The translations under genes and the position numbers were made by a program. Positions 1-12,710 of a stretch of DNA of 64,000 nt are shown here, one piece after another. The notes below the pieces were generated by a model. The model was not told the DNA's origin. It searched no databases and saw nothing but the letters and a program-made list of their open reading frames with translations. Position 1 is the first letter of the stretch; each line of letters starts with the position of its first letter. The stretch covers positions 213,994 through 277,993 of the forward strand of contig VZTJ01005974.1 of assembly GCA_013397795.1 (NCBI GenBank), read 5' to 3'. The stretch is from Orthonyx spaldingii. Lineage: Eukaryota > Chordata > Aves > Passeriformes > Orthonychidae.

Positions 1-300
1 CTGCCTCGTCGCAGCCCCCCGGCGCCGAACTGCCTCCGGCGCCGCGCCCGCACACGGCGGCTCTGCCGGCAGTGCCCGGCGCGCCGCTGCCCAAATCGGG
101 CCGGGGGGGCGGGTGGAAGGGGAGGAGAGCGAGGAGGAGGAGAAGGAGGAGGAGGAAGAAGAGAAGGGGACGGGTTGGGGCTGCCCGACGCTGCGGGATG
201 TGCTGGGAAGCGCCGCGGGCGGCGGCCGTCGGGGGTAGCTGAGCCGGGCTCGGCTGAGCCGGGCTCGGCACCGGACCCACCGAGCCCCCGCCGCCACGGG
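1..300. promoter_or_regulatory. Edge of a CpG island, probably a promoter of an unidentified gene
   Basis: The first 300 bases are very GC-rich and dense in CpG, unlike the rest of the window where CpG is scarce. They include a GC-box-like run near 101-112, a purine tract of GGA/GAA triplets at about 113-171, and a directly repeated 14-base GAGCCGGGCTCGGC unit at 241-268. No ATG followed by a plausible signal or N-terminus is seen on either strand. In vertebrates such islands usually mark promoters or first exons. In other vertebrates TPBGL and ARRB1 lie beyond the 3' end of SLCO2B1, so one of them is a candidate owner; this is inference from gene order only. Confidence 0.55.
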
Positions 301-310
301 GCTGGCGCGG

Positions 311-610
311 TCCCCTTGCTGCCCGAGGAGCGATTAGGGAATGTCGCGGTCCCCGTCAAGCCCGGGGAGGATTTGGAGGCTGTCCCGGTCCTTTCCCGGC
401 AAGGTGGGAGTTGGGGGCTGCTGCGGTGTGTGTCCCCCAGCCCTGGGGCGGGAATGGGGGGCTGTCACCGTGTCTGTCCATCCCAGGGAGGATTTGGGGA
501 ATTACCTCAGATCCCTTCCATTCCAGGGAGGGTTTGGGGGTTTGTCTCAGCTCCCCTCCAGCCAGGGAGGATCTAGGGGCTGTCCTGCTCCACTTCCAGC
601 CCTGGTCCTC
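311..610. repeat. Degenerate tandem repeat, period about 40 bases
   Basis: A recurring core of the form CCAGGGAGGATTTGGGG with a following GGCTGTCC or similar comes back about every 39-42 bases, near 322, 364, 403, 443, 484, 524 and 563. The copies have diverged and the last (about 589) is barely recognisable. The period is not a multiple of three, and the open frames across it are repeat translations, not a gene. Confidence 0.65.
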
Positions 611-945
611 ATTCCTTGACCTGCCCCACAAGCCGGACACCCCACAGCATCCCTGAGCATTGCAGAGTTATCTCCCTCTGCTTCCAAGCCTGCTTGGTCC
701 CCACCACCATCCCGGCGGCTGCCCAGGGCTGGGGGTGCGAGGGGGGGATCACCAGCCCCTGGTCATGGAGGATGGTGCTGGGGTGGGCGTGGGATTTCTG
801 GACGCCGGAGTGATGCACAGCCAGGCACTGACAGCACTGTGTTCAGAGCCAGATGTGGCAGAAGCTGTGTCCCCTTCGGTACCTAAATACTTCCATGGAC
901 CTGAGCTGGGGGTGACATTAAATGTACCCCATCCTGGGCACACAG
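611..945. other. Unique sequence, nothing recognised
   Basis: Moderately GC-rich sequence between the tandem repeat and the first CR1 fragment. No exon, RNA gene or repeat family was recognised. Confidence 0.5.
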
Positions 946-1090
946 AGTCCCACAATGGTTTGGGTTAGAAGGGACCTTAAAGCCCATCCAGTCCCACCCC
1001 CTGCCATGGACAGGCACACCTTCCACTGTCCCAGGGTGCTCCAAGCCCCGTCCAACCTGGCCTGGAACACTTCCAGGGATGGGGGTTTCA
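946..1090 (-). mobile_element. CR1 LINE 3'-end fragment
   Basis: Reads as the reverse complement of the bird CR1 3' end: GGTTTGGGTTAGAAGGGACC, then CTTCCACTGTCCCAGG, then AACCTGGCCTGGAACACTTC. It is heavily 5'-truncated, which is usual for CR1 because reverse transcription starts at the 3' end and stops early. It carries no coding capacity. Confidence 0.9.
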
Positions 1091-4000
1091 CAGATCTTGA
1101 TTTTTGTCCTCCTCCCTGTCCTTATCTCTCATCCTGACCTTTTCCCCAAAGGATTTGCCCTCTTATTTGGGTTCCTTTCCCCAGCAGCTCTCCTGAATTT
1201 TACGGGGACCAGGTAAATTGTGGATGCTGCTTCCGACCACCCTTTGCTGCACCCCCAGAAATTGGGCAAACTCTGTGTTTAAAGTGACAGTGTCCAACAG
1301 CAGCCAGAGAAATCAAAGGAGCTTGTGGAAGGGGCAGGGGAGAAAAACGGACTTGGGAATGTGCTGGATAACTGCCATCAAATATTTCGGTGTGGGGCAG
1401 CACCCATGGTGGATTAGTGGGGAGAGCCAGGTGTGCAGTGGGTTGTGCTGAGCCAGCACTGCAGCACTCCCAGATGGAGCCTCCTCTCTCCCAAAATAGC
1501 ACTTGGGAGCCCATTTATCACATTTAACTGCTATATTTAAACCATTGATAGCACTCTGGAAGGCAAGGCAGCGGGTGGGCGAGGTCAGGCCAGGTGAGTC
1601 AGGTCCTGGCAACTCTCCCCAGCCAGGCTGTGAGGATCCCGGCACCTCTCGGTCCTCTCTGGGCTCCTTGGAGAAGGAGCTGCCATGAAAAAAGGCAGGC
1701 ACCTTCCCTCCCGATCCAAAAGCTATAAAACACGGCGGGTGAGTGATGCTAGAGGTGATGGGAGAGCATGAAGCTCTGTGCAGCTGAACCCTTTGACTCT
1801 GAAGGGTGGAGATGGTCCAAGGTTTGGAGGGGACGGGTGTTCCAGTGCCGTACTGCGGCAGGGTGACTTTGGGGTTGTGGGGACTCTGCTTGGTGGCATC
1901 ATGGTGACTTCCTTGCCTGCTGCAAACACCCTGCACTCCCCCAGGATGGCTGGGGTTTAGTGAAGTCGCAGCATCCAGCTCAGCAGAGCTGGGAGCCTTT
2001 GGAGAGCCAGGGTTGTGCCGGTGTGTGCAGCAGTTCCCAAAGTGCCAGCATCGAGCACCAGGTTGATGTTCTTCATTCCCAGCTGTCAGTGGTCACACTG
2101 GAACCTGGAGCACCTCAAGCACACTATGTACACACCTTCAAACCCCTGATGGACTTGGATTGATGTGGGAGCCTCCTCCACCATCCCCCCCGACCATAAT
2201 TCTGCATTTGAAGCAGCATTGAAGACTTCCTGTGGTTAAAGGCCAGGAGATTGCATCTGCCATTGCCATGTCACAGGATGAGATTAAGTCGGGCTGATGT
2301 GATTTGTTCCTACAATTCCATACAGACCGTTACTCATTACCTCGTTATCTTCTGGAGGCTTCCAAGGAGAATTGATTGCTTGTGCCATGTCTTTGGTGAG
2401 CGCTGTCAGGCCACCTGCACTGTGACACTGCTTCTCTTTCCCCCTCCTCAGTGGTGGCCCAGGTTATTTTTGCTTCTTCCTCCTCTGGGCAGAGAATGGA
2501 TGGAGAGCAGCCCTGAGGATAAGGACCTGGGGGGATTGATGGGTGAAAAACTGGATGTGCTCCAGCCCAGAAACCCCCTGTGCCCAGCCATTAACCTTTG
2601 CTCAGCAAACACTGGCAGCAGCATCCCTTTAAAATTCACACCTGTGACACTAGAGTTGCTCATTTCCCTGCAGGAGCATGCTTGGAAAAATGCTGGAAAA
2701 TAAGGAATAACTTTTTCAGCATTTCCCACGTGAAACTGTTGGAAATGACATTTCTTTCACTTTAAAAAAAATCCTTCCACTTATATTTGCAAAGGGTTTG
2801 GCACTGAAGTTCTGTTTCATGTTTTGCCTTGTCCCAGGGATTTCTTTCTCTCCCTTGCTCACACCCTCTTGGGATTGCAAAAGGTTTTGTAAAAATCGGA
2901 TTTTAAGCCAAGTTAGGAGAGTCTCCAGGTGGAGGAAAAGGGAAGCCAAGTCTCAGATTTTGTGTCTTGCTCCGGGATGGTGCTGGGGCTGGAGGTCAGG
3001 TTGGGACTCTCTGGTCCCATGGCCAGCCTGTTTCCCTGTGACCTGGCAGAAATTGCCTTCCCCAGTACCAGCAGATAAAAAGTGGGAAATAAAACCCAGG
3101 CTAGGCTGAGCCGACAAAACAAGAGGGGGACAGCACGTCTTGTGTGGGTTGTGGCTGGCCATGATTATCCCTGCAGGAAGAGCTCATCCCCGGGATTGGC
3201 ACAGACCCACTGCTGGCTGGATGCTCCACACCACCTCCTTCTTCTGCTCCACAGCCCCGTGTCCATCTGTCCCCGCTGGCACTGCCCAGATCCCACATGC
3301 CACCTGCTTAGGGATTGGGGTGGCTCCTTTTGGTCGCCCAGCCACCATCAATGCTCCAGCCCCATGAAGGGATTCCTTGTGCTCATCCAGGGAGTCAGGT
3401 GGAACTGGACACGACTGAACTCACTGGTGCATATTTTAAGATGGTATCGAAGCTTTTGCATTTAAATATTACAGACCTGCAAAGGCAGCTGCAGGTTCAG
3501 AGGCTGCTCCTCGTGGGCACAGCCCTACGGAGCTGGGAGCTGCTTCCTGCTGAGTGGTGCAGGGAGAGGAGGGGGCAAAGGAACCAGTGAATCAGGACCC
3601 CCTGGGTGACCTGGAGTCATCAGGGTGGGTTTTCACCCCAGGTAAGTGGAACCCTGCAGTGCTGGGCTGTGCTGGCTTCCTTGGGCACAAGGGAACTGTG
3701 CTTTTTGGGTGCCCACAGCCAGGCTTGTGTGTCCAGGGCCCAAGAGAGAAAACGCTACTCCAGCCCCACAGGGAAACAACAAATCACTCATGGAAAAACC
3801 ACAGGATCCAGGAGGGGAGAGCTGGCCCCTCCGGAGTGCCAGGGCTCGGGTGCAGAGCCTGGGGTGTGTTTAACTGCTCTGTTTAAACCACGACATCCGA
3901 AGGAGAGAGCACCTTCTCCCCAGCCGCCTGCAGAGCCCGGTGTGTGCTGGTAATGCTCTATAAATACATTAGCAATAAATAATGAATAACCTGAATGGGC

Positions 4001-5237
4001 ATTAAAGTGTAAACAGGAGGTGAAGGGCTCTCTCTCATTACCGGTCCCCCGGGAGCCACGCTCATCCCTCTCTCCAAGTCCGGCTTGATGTTACTCCAAC
4101 TGCAGAGCCCTTAGTCACAGCAGCGACAATATCATAGATCAGTGGCTCCAGAGCTGGGAAAAACAAGCCAAAAATAGTCCGGAGGGCAGAGTCTTCCTCC
4201 CACTGGCATGCTGGATTTGCCTTCATCAGCATTTTTGCCTTTGATGCTCCTCTGCCTGCGTGGGGTGACCCTCCCAAGGAGTTAGAGTCCTCTCTGTGGC
4301 ATTCTTCATCCCAGAAAGCTTGGGCGTGCCCCTGAATTATGAGGTTTTATCCCCCTCAGATGCAGCTGAATTGTTGAGCTGTGCCAGCTGGATGTGGGCC
4401 TCAAAACTTACTGCCCTGTGACTGAAGGTGGCCCCGTTCCCATGCCCATGGATGGTCCCAAGGGGTGGCACAGACACCCACCTGATGTGCAGAGAGAAAA
4501 GGAAGTTAAATGAATTTATGGATGTGACATGGGATCATCTGGAGAGGAAACTTATGCTCAGAGTTGCAGGAGGGGCTGGTCAGAGACATTCAGTCAGTTT
4601 GCACAGCAGGGGGGTCCTGTGCTGCTTCCAAAGGGTCCTCACAACCCCAAAGAAAAGCAAACCTTCCTGCTACCAGCTGTTAATGATACATCCTGGGCTC
4701 CACTGTCCCCCTGGGGAGGGGAACAGGGCTTGGAAAACAAGCTGTCTCCAAGCCCTTCTCCTCCTGCAGCCTCGCTCTGCCAGAGCTGGGCTTTAATTCA
4801 TCACCTGGCTGCAAACAGCTCAGGAGTGGCTCTGCTTCAGGGGAGAAGAGAGGACTGAGCTCTTCATCTACCCAGCTTTCCTGGGAGCCTCACGCTGAGC
4901 CACAGGGATGGGATTTGGGAGCGGTGCTAGCTGGGCTCCGGGTCAGGTACCGGCAAATCCGGAGTGTCACGGTCTGGTTGGGCTCGTTCCTGTGCGAGGG
5001 GCTGTGGCAGTGAGCCCGGCCAGCCAGTGTGTCCCAGGGCAGGCCTGCAGCCAGGCTGGGCTGGGGACGGGATTCATGGATGAGCTGGCAGCATCGGCTG
5101 CCAGTGGGGCAGGCCCGAGGCTTTCCCCTTGCGAGGGTTGATGCTCGAGGTCTGCCTGAAGCTGGGGGCTGCTGACCTGCACATGCTCATGTCATGATTC
5201 CTCGGAATTCTCCCCCTCTGCTCTGCCCTCTGCTCCT
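1091..5237. other. Gene-free stretch; one AT-rich unique block near 3955-4020
   Basis: Both strands were read for exons with flanking splice sites and for conserved protein motifs, and none was recognised. Open frames of up to about 200 codons (for example minus strand 1313-1936) are of low-complexity random composition with no family resemblance. The block at 3955-4020 has repeated ATAAATA and AATAAT words and is treated as a candidate regulatory element in the findings. Confidence 0.5.
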
Positions 5238-5738
5238 TGCCTGGAGTCCTGTGCACAGTTCTGGTGCCCCAGCACAAGAATAGGACATGCAAGTGTTGGA
5301 GCAAGTGCAGAGGAGGCCAGGGAGTTGAAAAGGGGAGTGGAGCACCTCCCCTATGAAGACAGGCTGGGAGAATTGGGGCTGTTCAGCCTGGAGAAGAGAA
5401 GGTTGTGTGGAGACCCCACAGCACCTTTCAGGATCTAAAGGGAAGCTGGAGAGTGACTCTCCATCAGGACCTGGAGTGACAGGGATACCTTTAAACTGCC
5501 AGAGCGGTTTAGGTTAGGCATTAGGAAGAAATTCCTCCCTGTGAGGGTGGGGAGGCCCTGGCACAGGGTGCCCAGAGAAGCTGTGGCTGCCCCTGGAGCC
5601 CTGGAAGTGTCCAAGGCCAGGTTGAACAGGGCTTGGAGCACCCTGGGATATTGGAAGGTGTCCCTGCCCATGACAGGCGTGGCACTGGATGAGCTTTAAG
5701 GTTCCTCCCAACCCAGACCATTCTGAGATTCTGTGATT
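5238..5738 (+). mobile_element. CR1 LINE 3'-end fragment, about 500 bases
   Basis: One of the longest CR1 pieces here. In order it shows the end of the reverse transcriptase region and 3' UTR: GTGCACAGTTCTGGTGCCCC, CTGGGAGAATTGGGGCTGTT, ATTAGGAAGAAATTCCTCCC, GTGGGGAGGCCCTGGCACAG, CTGGGATATTGGAAGGTGTC, ending in the tail motif ATTCTGAGATTCTGTGAT. The reading frame is too decayed and short to be functional. Confidence 0.93.
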
Positions 5739-8700
5739 TGTGTATTTGAGCTGCTAAAAGCTGAGGAAAAATGTCCCCATAAAACTTCATGTGCGTTTTA
5801 TTTCCGGAATCTCCCCCGGCCATTTCCAAAACCAGGACCAGTCTGTAATGGCAAGAGTGTCTGTTTAGCGAGGCAGTCTAGGCCATGAAGATACATTCCA
5901 AAAGGATAATAAATAGGATTGCTGCAGTGCAAGGAACAGGCACCTCTGTCCATCACCGATTCCCCCTCTCCTCCCCTCCTCCCTGAGCCCTTCAGGCCTG
6001 TTTATCTTCCTGCATTTCTTTGCAGAGCTGTTATTTCCTGCTTGCCAGGGTGTCTAATGCACGTGCAGAGCGTAAGGTGTGGGTTGGAGGCCTCACCAAT
6101 GATGTGAGGAGGGTGAGCAGGACGGTGGTGGAGCCGAGGGGAGGAGCTGACCTTCCCCCAGACCCCGCTCCAGGCTGAGCTTCATTCCCAGGTGGTGGCT
6201 GATGCAAAGCTGCTTGAGCATCCCAAATTCTCCAGTCAAGTGGAAGCCAAGGGAGTGATGCAATCAGAGAGCAAGCAGCTGACAGGCTGCTGAGCTCCCT
6301 CCACAGCTCCAACATGTGCTTGCCTGGGTGTTTTTCATTGCCAGACAGCTGAGTTCTTGTTACTACACCGAGCAAATGAAAAAGTATAAATTTCACCAAG
6401 CTTGGGACTGGGGGAGGGTCGCAATTACTCACACTGGAGCTGACAATTAATAATGGAGATCTGACAAATTACACTCTCACCTGGGATAGTGCACAGTACC
6501 TGGAGAATATTAAATTAACGCTCACAGACACCCTGAGCTTGGAGCTGTGAAGTCCTGGTTTTGATGCCTGATGGCAGAGCTGAACTCAGAGCTGCGGCTG
6601 TGGGCATGGTGAGGGCAGGATGGAGAATTCCTCAGGGAATTTCTGTCCTCCGGCTGCTGAAACACTGTGATAGGACCTGGTTTTGCATTATTTGGGTGAC
6701 ATAAATCATCTCATGAGTCCAGAGGGGGGGAAAAAAGGGCAGTCATGGCCTCGCCAAGGCTCCTTTCTGCAGAGGGTGACTGGGGGTGACCCTCACCAGT
6801 GCTAGTCCGGCTCTGGACAGGGACTGGGTAGATGTGGCCTCCTGGGAGACAAGGAGAACCCGGTGTAAGAGCTCTGCAAAGAGGAGCACAAGACCTGGGT
6901 GTGCCACAGTGTCCAGAAACCTCTACATTATAGCTCAGCCTTTTTTCCTCATCTCCCACAGGCAACAGCACTTCCATGGGATTTGGGTCTGCCTTGGATT
7001 TGGTGGGATGATGTGTGTGCAGCATCCAGCAGCTCCTCTGCAGGGAACCTGGCCCAGCAGGGGAGGTTTGTGGTGAATTCTTGCTGAATGCCTGAAAAAC
7101 TGAAACCCCCACACACTGGTGCCGATATCTGAGTCACGACAGAGCTCATTGCAACGTTTCAAAGTCCTGCTGGCAGAAGGGATGCTCAGGGGGAGAAGCA
7201 GAGGCCAGTGCTCAGCAGGATTATAAATAACTTGCTGTGGGGACCTTCCACCTTCCCTTCAGTGGCACAGTCGTAAATACTGTGCTCTGGGAAGCACCGG
7301 TGCATTAGTGAGGGCTGTAAAGCACAGGGGCCTTGGCTGGGCGCTGCTGACTGAAACAGCAGCAAAAACCCAGGGAGAAAAATGCATCCCATTTTCTTTT
7401 ACGAACCACAGCAATCTGCTGGCTCAAAGTGCACTTTAGGAGATTCACAAGCTAAAGCCCAAACCAGGCAAAAGACCTCCAAAGCTTCCTGAGGCTGGGC
7501 TGGGCCAGAGCCTTGGATCCTCTCCCTCTGCTGCTCTTCATGCCGTGCGTCCGAGCAGGGTGGACCCTCCTCTGCCACCACGGGCAGGGCGGCTCAGGTG
7601 GCACCTGAGCAAAATGCTGCAGCCAGAGGTCTTGCAGAAGAAAATGAAGACAAGGGAGGTGATAACATCTGGTAAATTATCCTTCTCTAATTGCTGTTTT
7701 ATGGTTGTTTAATGGCTGGTGTATAAAACCCCAACAAGCTTAATCAAGGTTACAGTGAAACCTTCTGAGAAGCAAAAGGCTGCTCTGAGACTGCTGTGTG
7801 GGAGGGGGGGCAAGGAGAGCCCCCAGCTTTTGATTTTTCAAAGGCATTTTCTGAGTTACCTTCTCGGGGGACCTCTCTGCTGCTGCCCTGGCAGCTGAGG
7901 GAGAAGTCATCTGCACAGGGTCCCTGCACCAGGAAGGGCAGAAACCTCTCAGCAGCCCCAAATAGCTCGTGCTGGGCTTAGAATAGAGGGTTTTTTTGAA
8001 AAAACCTGCTACATGGAGAAGGTTTTAGGGGTGAACAAGCCTGATGTGGTCCTGTCCAGAGTTAATGTTAATTTCAGAGCTGCTGGAATTGCCTGACTCT
8101 GGTGATGCAGTGAGGGCGTGGGACCAGCTGGCTGGGGAGCAGAGCCAGCTCCATTGCCAGGGTCCATCCCCAGCCAGAGGCTGCTGCACGCAGGGAATGG
8201 GAGCAGGGCAGGCCACATCCCTGTGCTGGCTGTTGGGGACACATGGCTGTCCCTGGTGTGTGTTCTGGGCAGGGAATTGTTTCACCTCAGGCAGCCCTGC
8301 TCCTCTCCAGGCTGCAAGATGCTCATTTACATCCTTGCACCTTCTCCTTGGGCTGCTGTAAGGATAGGGGGGGGAAACAGCTGTTCTGCACGAGGAATCT
8401 GCCCATTCCCTGTTGTCCAGGGTTGTCCCATCCATATGCCCTGGAGAAAAGGTTTCTTCCAGATACCAGGCTGTCAGGTCCTGCTCAAAGCAACGATCTC
8501 CATCCCCTCTGTTGAGGAAGCGTCTCCCTGCTCTCCAGCACTGACCCATGATGGTCCTTGACCCTCTCTTCAGAGCATCCCTGTCCCACCTCGCCACGCT
8601 CACCACTCTTCCCAGGGCTGGAAGGAGTCACTCATCCATCGAGACCCCAGGACATGGTCCCCAGGGCAGCCCTAGTGGGTTGTTTCCAACTGGTACCAGT

Positions 8701-10392
8701 GATGGCCCAGCTGTGGCGGCTCTTGTTCACTGGTCTGAGGCCTGCAAAAGATTAGGAAAAAACAGATGGCTCCTAATTGGCAGTGCCAGCTTACTTCCTG
8801 CTCTCCAGATAAACCATTAAATTAAGTATTAAATCAAACTTCATACAAGTTAGGAGGCTACTTGTAATTATTTCAGAATCTAGACAGATTTAAGGGCCTG
8901 GATTAAGGGTCTGTTTACTGTAAGGGATGAAAAATGCCTGCTCTGTCCTGTAAGGCTGAGCAGCAAAGGGTTGAAGTGCTGGAGATGGGACCAGCAAAAT
9001 CCTCAAGCTCTGATGACTGAAGTTTTGGGGAAAAGCAAGAGGTCATGGACTTTGGCCAGGCTTTTATGTGAGAGTAGACCTGTGAAGGGGCTACTGAGGA
9101 GCACACAGCTCACTCTGGGACAGTGATACCACCAGGAGGCTCTGGACATCCATGGGAAGTCACAACATGGTTCAGGGCTGATCGAAGTCTTGAGATAATT
9201 TTAATTGAAGCTGAACGCAGCTCAGTTAAGATAAACAAAGTTTAATAAGCTGACCAGCTAAGGCTGATTAAAAGGGAGCGATGCCTCTGGATCTCCTGTG
9301 AGCATCTCCCACTGGAGCAGCGTGGATTGGCAGCTGCTCCAAGGATGTGCAAAAGCATAAGCCCATGTGTTTGGGACACACCAGTGTCACCTGTGATCCC
9401 TTAAAAAATCCTTCAGGAAATGAGAGATTTTTTTTGTCTCTCCTAAAAAACCAACACACCTGCAACTCTGACCAAGAAATGTGTGAAACGTCTCCAGCTC
9501 TCAACCCATCCAAGCAGGGCAAAGGGCCTCAATTCCAGCCTAAATCCACTGAGAAATTGCCATCTTTTACTAACATTTTGTTTGGATGACAACATTTAAC
9601 CTCTGCAGAAATCAGTTTCTCAGCTCAATGTCCTGGCACTGAGGGGATCAGGGATGTTTGGAGTGCAATTGGCAGACAATCCCCAGGAGGCTGGGAGGGA
9701 GAAGAAAACATCTGTCATGGCACTTGGGATGAAAAAGAAATTGGCATGGCTGGATGTGGGAAAAATGGAAATAATGGAAGCGTTCACCTGAGAGAGGGTC
9801 TGGGCCATGGGCATGGCCTGTGGAGAGGGAAGGGGCGTGGGCTCACATCCTAAAGGTACTGTGTCCTGCAGGAAGCTGGCTCCTGCCATAGAACACAGGC
9901 TTGCCCTGGCTGGAACAAACTGCCCTGCAGCCCCTGCAACCCCTCAAATCCACGCTGCCAGCCTCTCCAGCCAGCAGGAATCTTAGATCAGGCTGAGCTG
10001 AAAAAACCCAGCAGGTTTTGATGGCAGCTACTCTCCACCCCCCTGAATAACCCAGGCAGGGACCATGCTCAGCTCTCAGCAGGAACATTGCCTGTTGGCA
10101 ATGACACCGTTTTCAAAGCTCCCGACAGGACAAGTGCCACACCACAAGTCCTGCCCCCTCCAAGATGCAATCCAAGCCTCCCAGGGGCATGGAGAGCTGG
10201 TCAAGTGTCCTTCCATGGAACTGGGAGGGAGAGATGCCACAGTCCCTGTGCAGTGAGCTGTTATCGAGGTGTGGTACCTCTGGGGACAGCGGCTGGCTGG
10301 GTGTCCCGTGCTGAGCTTCTCCCCGCTTGCCCAGCCCCGGCTGGCTCCCATGGCATTGATTCAGTGGTGAAGGAAAGGCTGTGCAGGAGATC
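5739..10392. other. Gene-free stretch, nothing recognised
   Basis: About 4.6 kb of mostly unique sequence. The longest open frame (minus strand 8025-8606, 193 codons) has no recognisable domain, no splice context and no hydrophobic pattern. AT-rich unique stretches occur near 6450-6530 and 8810-8900. No RNA gene was recognised. Confidence 0.45.
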
Positions 10393-10790
10393 CTGGAATA
10401 CCAGGTCAGAAGGGACATCAGGGACCATCTAGTCCAGCCTTTCTGGGACAAGACAGCCCAGCACCCTGTTCAGATGAATCTTAAAAGTGTTCAGAGTTGA
10501 GGAATCCTCTGCTTCCCTGAGGAGCTTATTCTAATGGCTGATTCTTCTCACTGTGAAAAATTGTCCTCTTGTGTCCAGCTGGAGTGTCCCCAGGAGTCAC
10601 CTGCACCCATTACCCCTCATCTTTTCTATCTGTTGGTGAGGCCCTGGCTGATGGTGTCCCATTTTGTGCTCAGCCTGTTTCCAAGGCTGATCCACAGATG
10701 CTCCACTGCAGGGAAGGAGTTGATGCATTTCTGTGCATTGCCAGGGAAGGTGGTAATACCCCATGCGTGGGCACTGAGTCCCTGATAATT
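10393..10790 (-). mobile_element. Older, diverged CR1-like fragment
   Basis: The plus strand reads CAGAAGGGACATCAGGGACC, ATCTAGTCCAGCCTTTCTGG, then GAGGAATCCTCTGCTTCCCT and ATTGTCCTCTTGTGTCCAGC. This is the layout of a CR1 3' end in reverse, but with wording of an older subfamily than the other copies. The boundaries are approximate. Confidence 0.65.
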
Positions 10791-11624
10791 TCCTAGCAAC
10801 CTAGAAAAGTTGGTTGTGCCAAGCAGCACATTCGTGCTTCATCTCAGAGTGAAAAATTCGGTGCTGCCATGCAGTAAATTCAGCAAAGCATTCACAATTA
10901 ATGCACAGTTCCTGGCTGTGCCTTTTGGCTAGGCTGCCAGCACTGATTGATGATTGGAATTCTGCTAACTGCTTTAAGGAGCAAATTAAGGAGCAAGTTA
11001 AAATATCTGTGCTTTGGGCATGGAAAAACAGTCTCAGTGAGTAAGCTGGAAGACCGCATTAGTCTAGACAGGCCATTCAGCTGTCTCTCAAGGAACTCCA
11101 TCCATCCCTGGTCAGCCCCCACAGAATGGGAACAACATCCATGGGCACGTGCTAAGGGTCAATTCTTGCTCCCACAGGAGGATTTTTAGTGGCTGGAAGT
11201 GAAAGCTGGAGGTGCACCAGACCTTAGAGCAACAGCTAAATGCCTTGGAAAGCAAATGGCTCAAGGAAAGATTGCCTGTTAAATGGAACAGCAAATACCA
11301 GTATCAATATCCATGAGGGGGTTTGTGATTCGTTCTTCCTTCTCATCCAGGAAAGGAAGTCAGGTGGAACAGCTGCTGTAAAGGAGGAGGGAAATGTGGA
11401 GGCTTAAGGAACAAGATCCCTTCAGGAAACACCTCTGGGAGAGGGAGGGAACAGGGCTTTGTACAGAGCAGACGTGCCAAAGGCTGGGCAGGGGTAGAGG
11501 TGCCTCCTTTGCAGCTGGATAAGACAGAGAGGACTTTGCCAGCCCCATCTCCTGGGACTCAGCTCTCCTTAAGAAACTCTCCTGACTCTGCAGGAGCTGC
11601 TGTCGATGGGTACAAACTGAGAGA
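10791..11624. other. Unique sequence, nothing recognised
   Basis: No exon, repeat family or RNA gene recognised on either strand. Confidence 0.45.
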
Positions 11625-11775
11625 GTGGAAATTGAAGCTGGATATTAGGAAGAAATTCTTTACTGTGAGGGTGGTGAGATACTGGGACAGATTGCTTGGG
11701 GAGGGTGTGGACCTGGGTAAGACCTTGATCCAGCTGGTCTGGTGGGAGGTGTCCCTGCTTCTGAGTAGCAACTAA
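11625..11775 (+). mobile_element. CR1 LINE 3'-end fragment
   Basis: Contains GGATATTAGGAAGAAATTCT followed by GTGAGGGTGGTGAGATACTGG and GGAGGTGTCCCTGCTTCTGA-type wording, so it is the CR1 3' UTR in plus orientation. More diverged than most copies here. Confidence 0.8.
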
Positions 11776-12330
11776 GAGGGGCTCACTCAGCCTGTTTATA
11801 TATTCCCAAGGCTTTGCTGCTATTCCCATTTCAGTCTGACAATGGCCACATTCAGCTGGATGGCAAATCCAAGAGGCAAGCTGTGTAACCCTGGCACAGT
11901 GAGGTCTCTGCAGGAAAAGCAGGAAGACGTTGTTTAAGGAGCAAAGGAGCGCAGAAAATCCCAGTAGTGTTGCAGAGCATGCACAGAAAGGGCTCTGAGA
12001 GTCCACTGAAAATCAAGTGGCATTAAGGCATGAATAAGCAACTGAGGGGGAAAAAAAAGGAGCAATTCAGTGTGGGAATGAAAGTGCTGCATCAGCCCGA
12101 TGGCTCCGGCAGCAGCCAGAGGGATTGATCTGTGTGCTTGCTGGGAAACATGCCACCATCCCAAACCATGGCTGCTCAGTACTCCCCTGGGCACAGCCCC
12201 TCCCCAGAGCTCTGGGCATGCAGAAACACCTGGTGCAAAACCCCTCTCTGGGCAGGATGGTGGGAACAGCCCCTCTGCAGAAAGGATCCTGCACACAGGG
12301 TGGGAGGTGCTGCATCAGCCTCTTTGTAAC
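11776..12330. other. Unique sequence, nothing recognised
   Basis: Intervening sequence between two CR1 fragments. Nothing recognised. Confidence 0.4.
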
Positions 12331-12710
12331 TGCCTGGGATTAGGTTGGAAGAGTTCCTAAAAATCATCCAGTCCCACCCCTGCCATGGCAGGGACACCTT
12401 CCACTGTGCCAGGCTGCTCCAAGCCCTGTCCAGCCTGGCCTTGGACACTTCCAGGGATGGGACAGCCACAGCTTCTCTGAGCAACCTTTGCCAGGACCTC
12501 CCCACCCTCACAGGGAACAATTCTTTCCAATATATCTCATCTATCCCTGCCCTCTGGCACTGGGAAGCCGTTCCCTGTGTCCTGTCCCTCCGTTCCTTGT
12601 CCCAAGTCCCTCTCCAGCTCTTCTGGAGCCCCTTTAGGCCCTGGAAGGGGTTCTGAGGTCTCCCTGGAGCCTTCTCTTCTCCAGGTGAGCACCCCCAGCT
12701 CTCAGGTACC
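12331..12710 (-). mobile_element. CR1 LINE 3'-end fragment
   Basis: Reverse-orientation CR1 reading GCCATGGCAGGGACACCTTC, CCAAGCCCTGTCCAGCCTGG, CCTCCCCACCCTCACAGGGA, then CTGGAGCCCCTTTAGGCCCT and CTTCTCCAGGTGAGCACCCC. It extends further toward the CR1 coding region than most copies in the window. Confidence 0.9.

Noticed and set aside
175..576. Plus-strand open frame next to the CpG island (133 codons)
   Set aside because: It has no ATG start and is mostly the 40-base tandem repeat. Its frame shifts relative to the repeat unit, so no repeated protein module is maintained.
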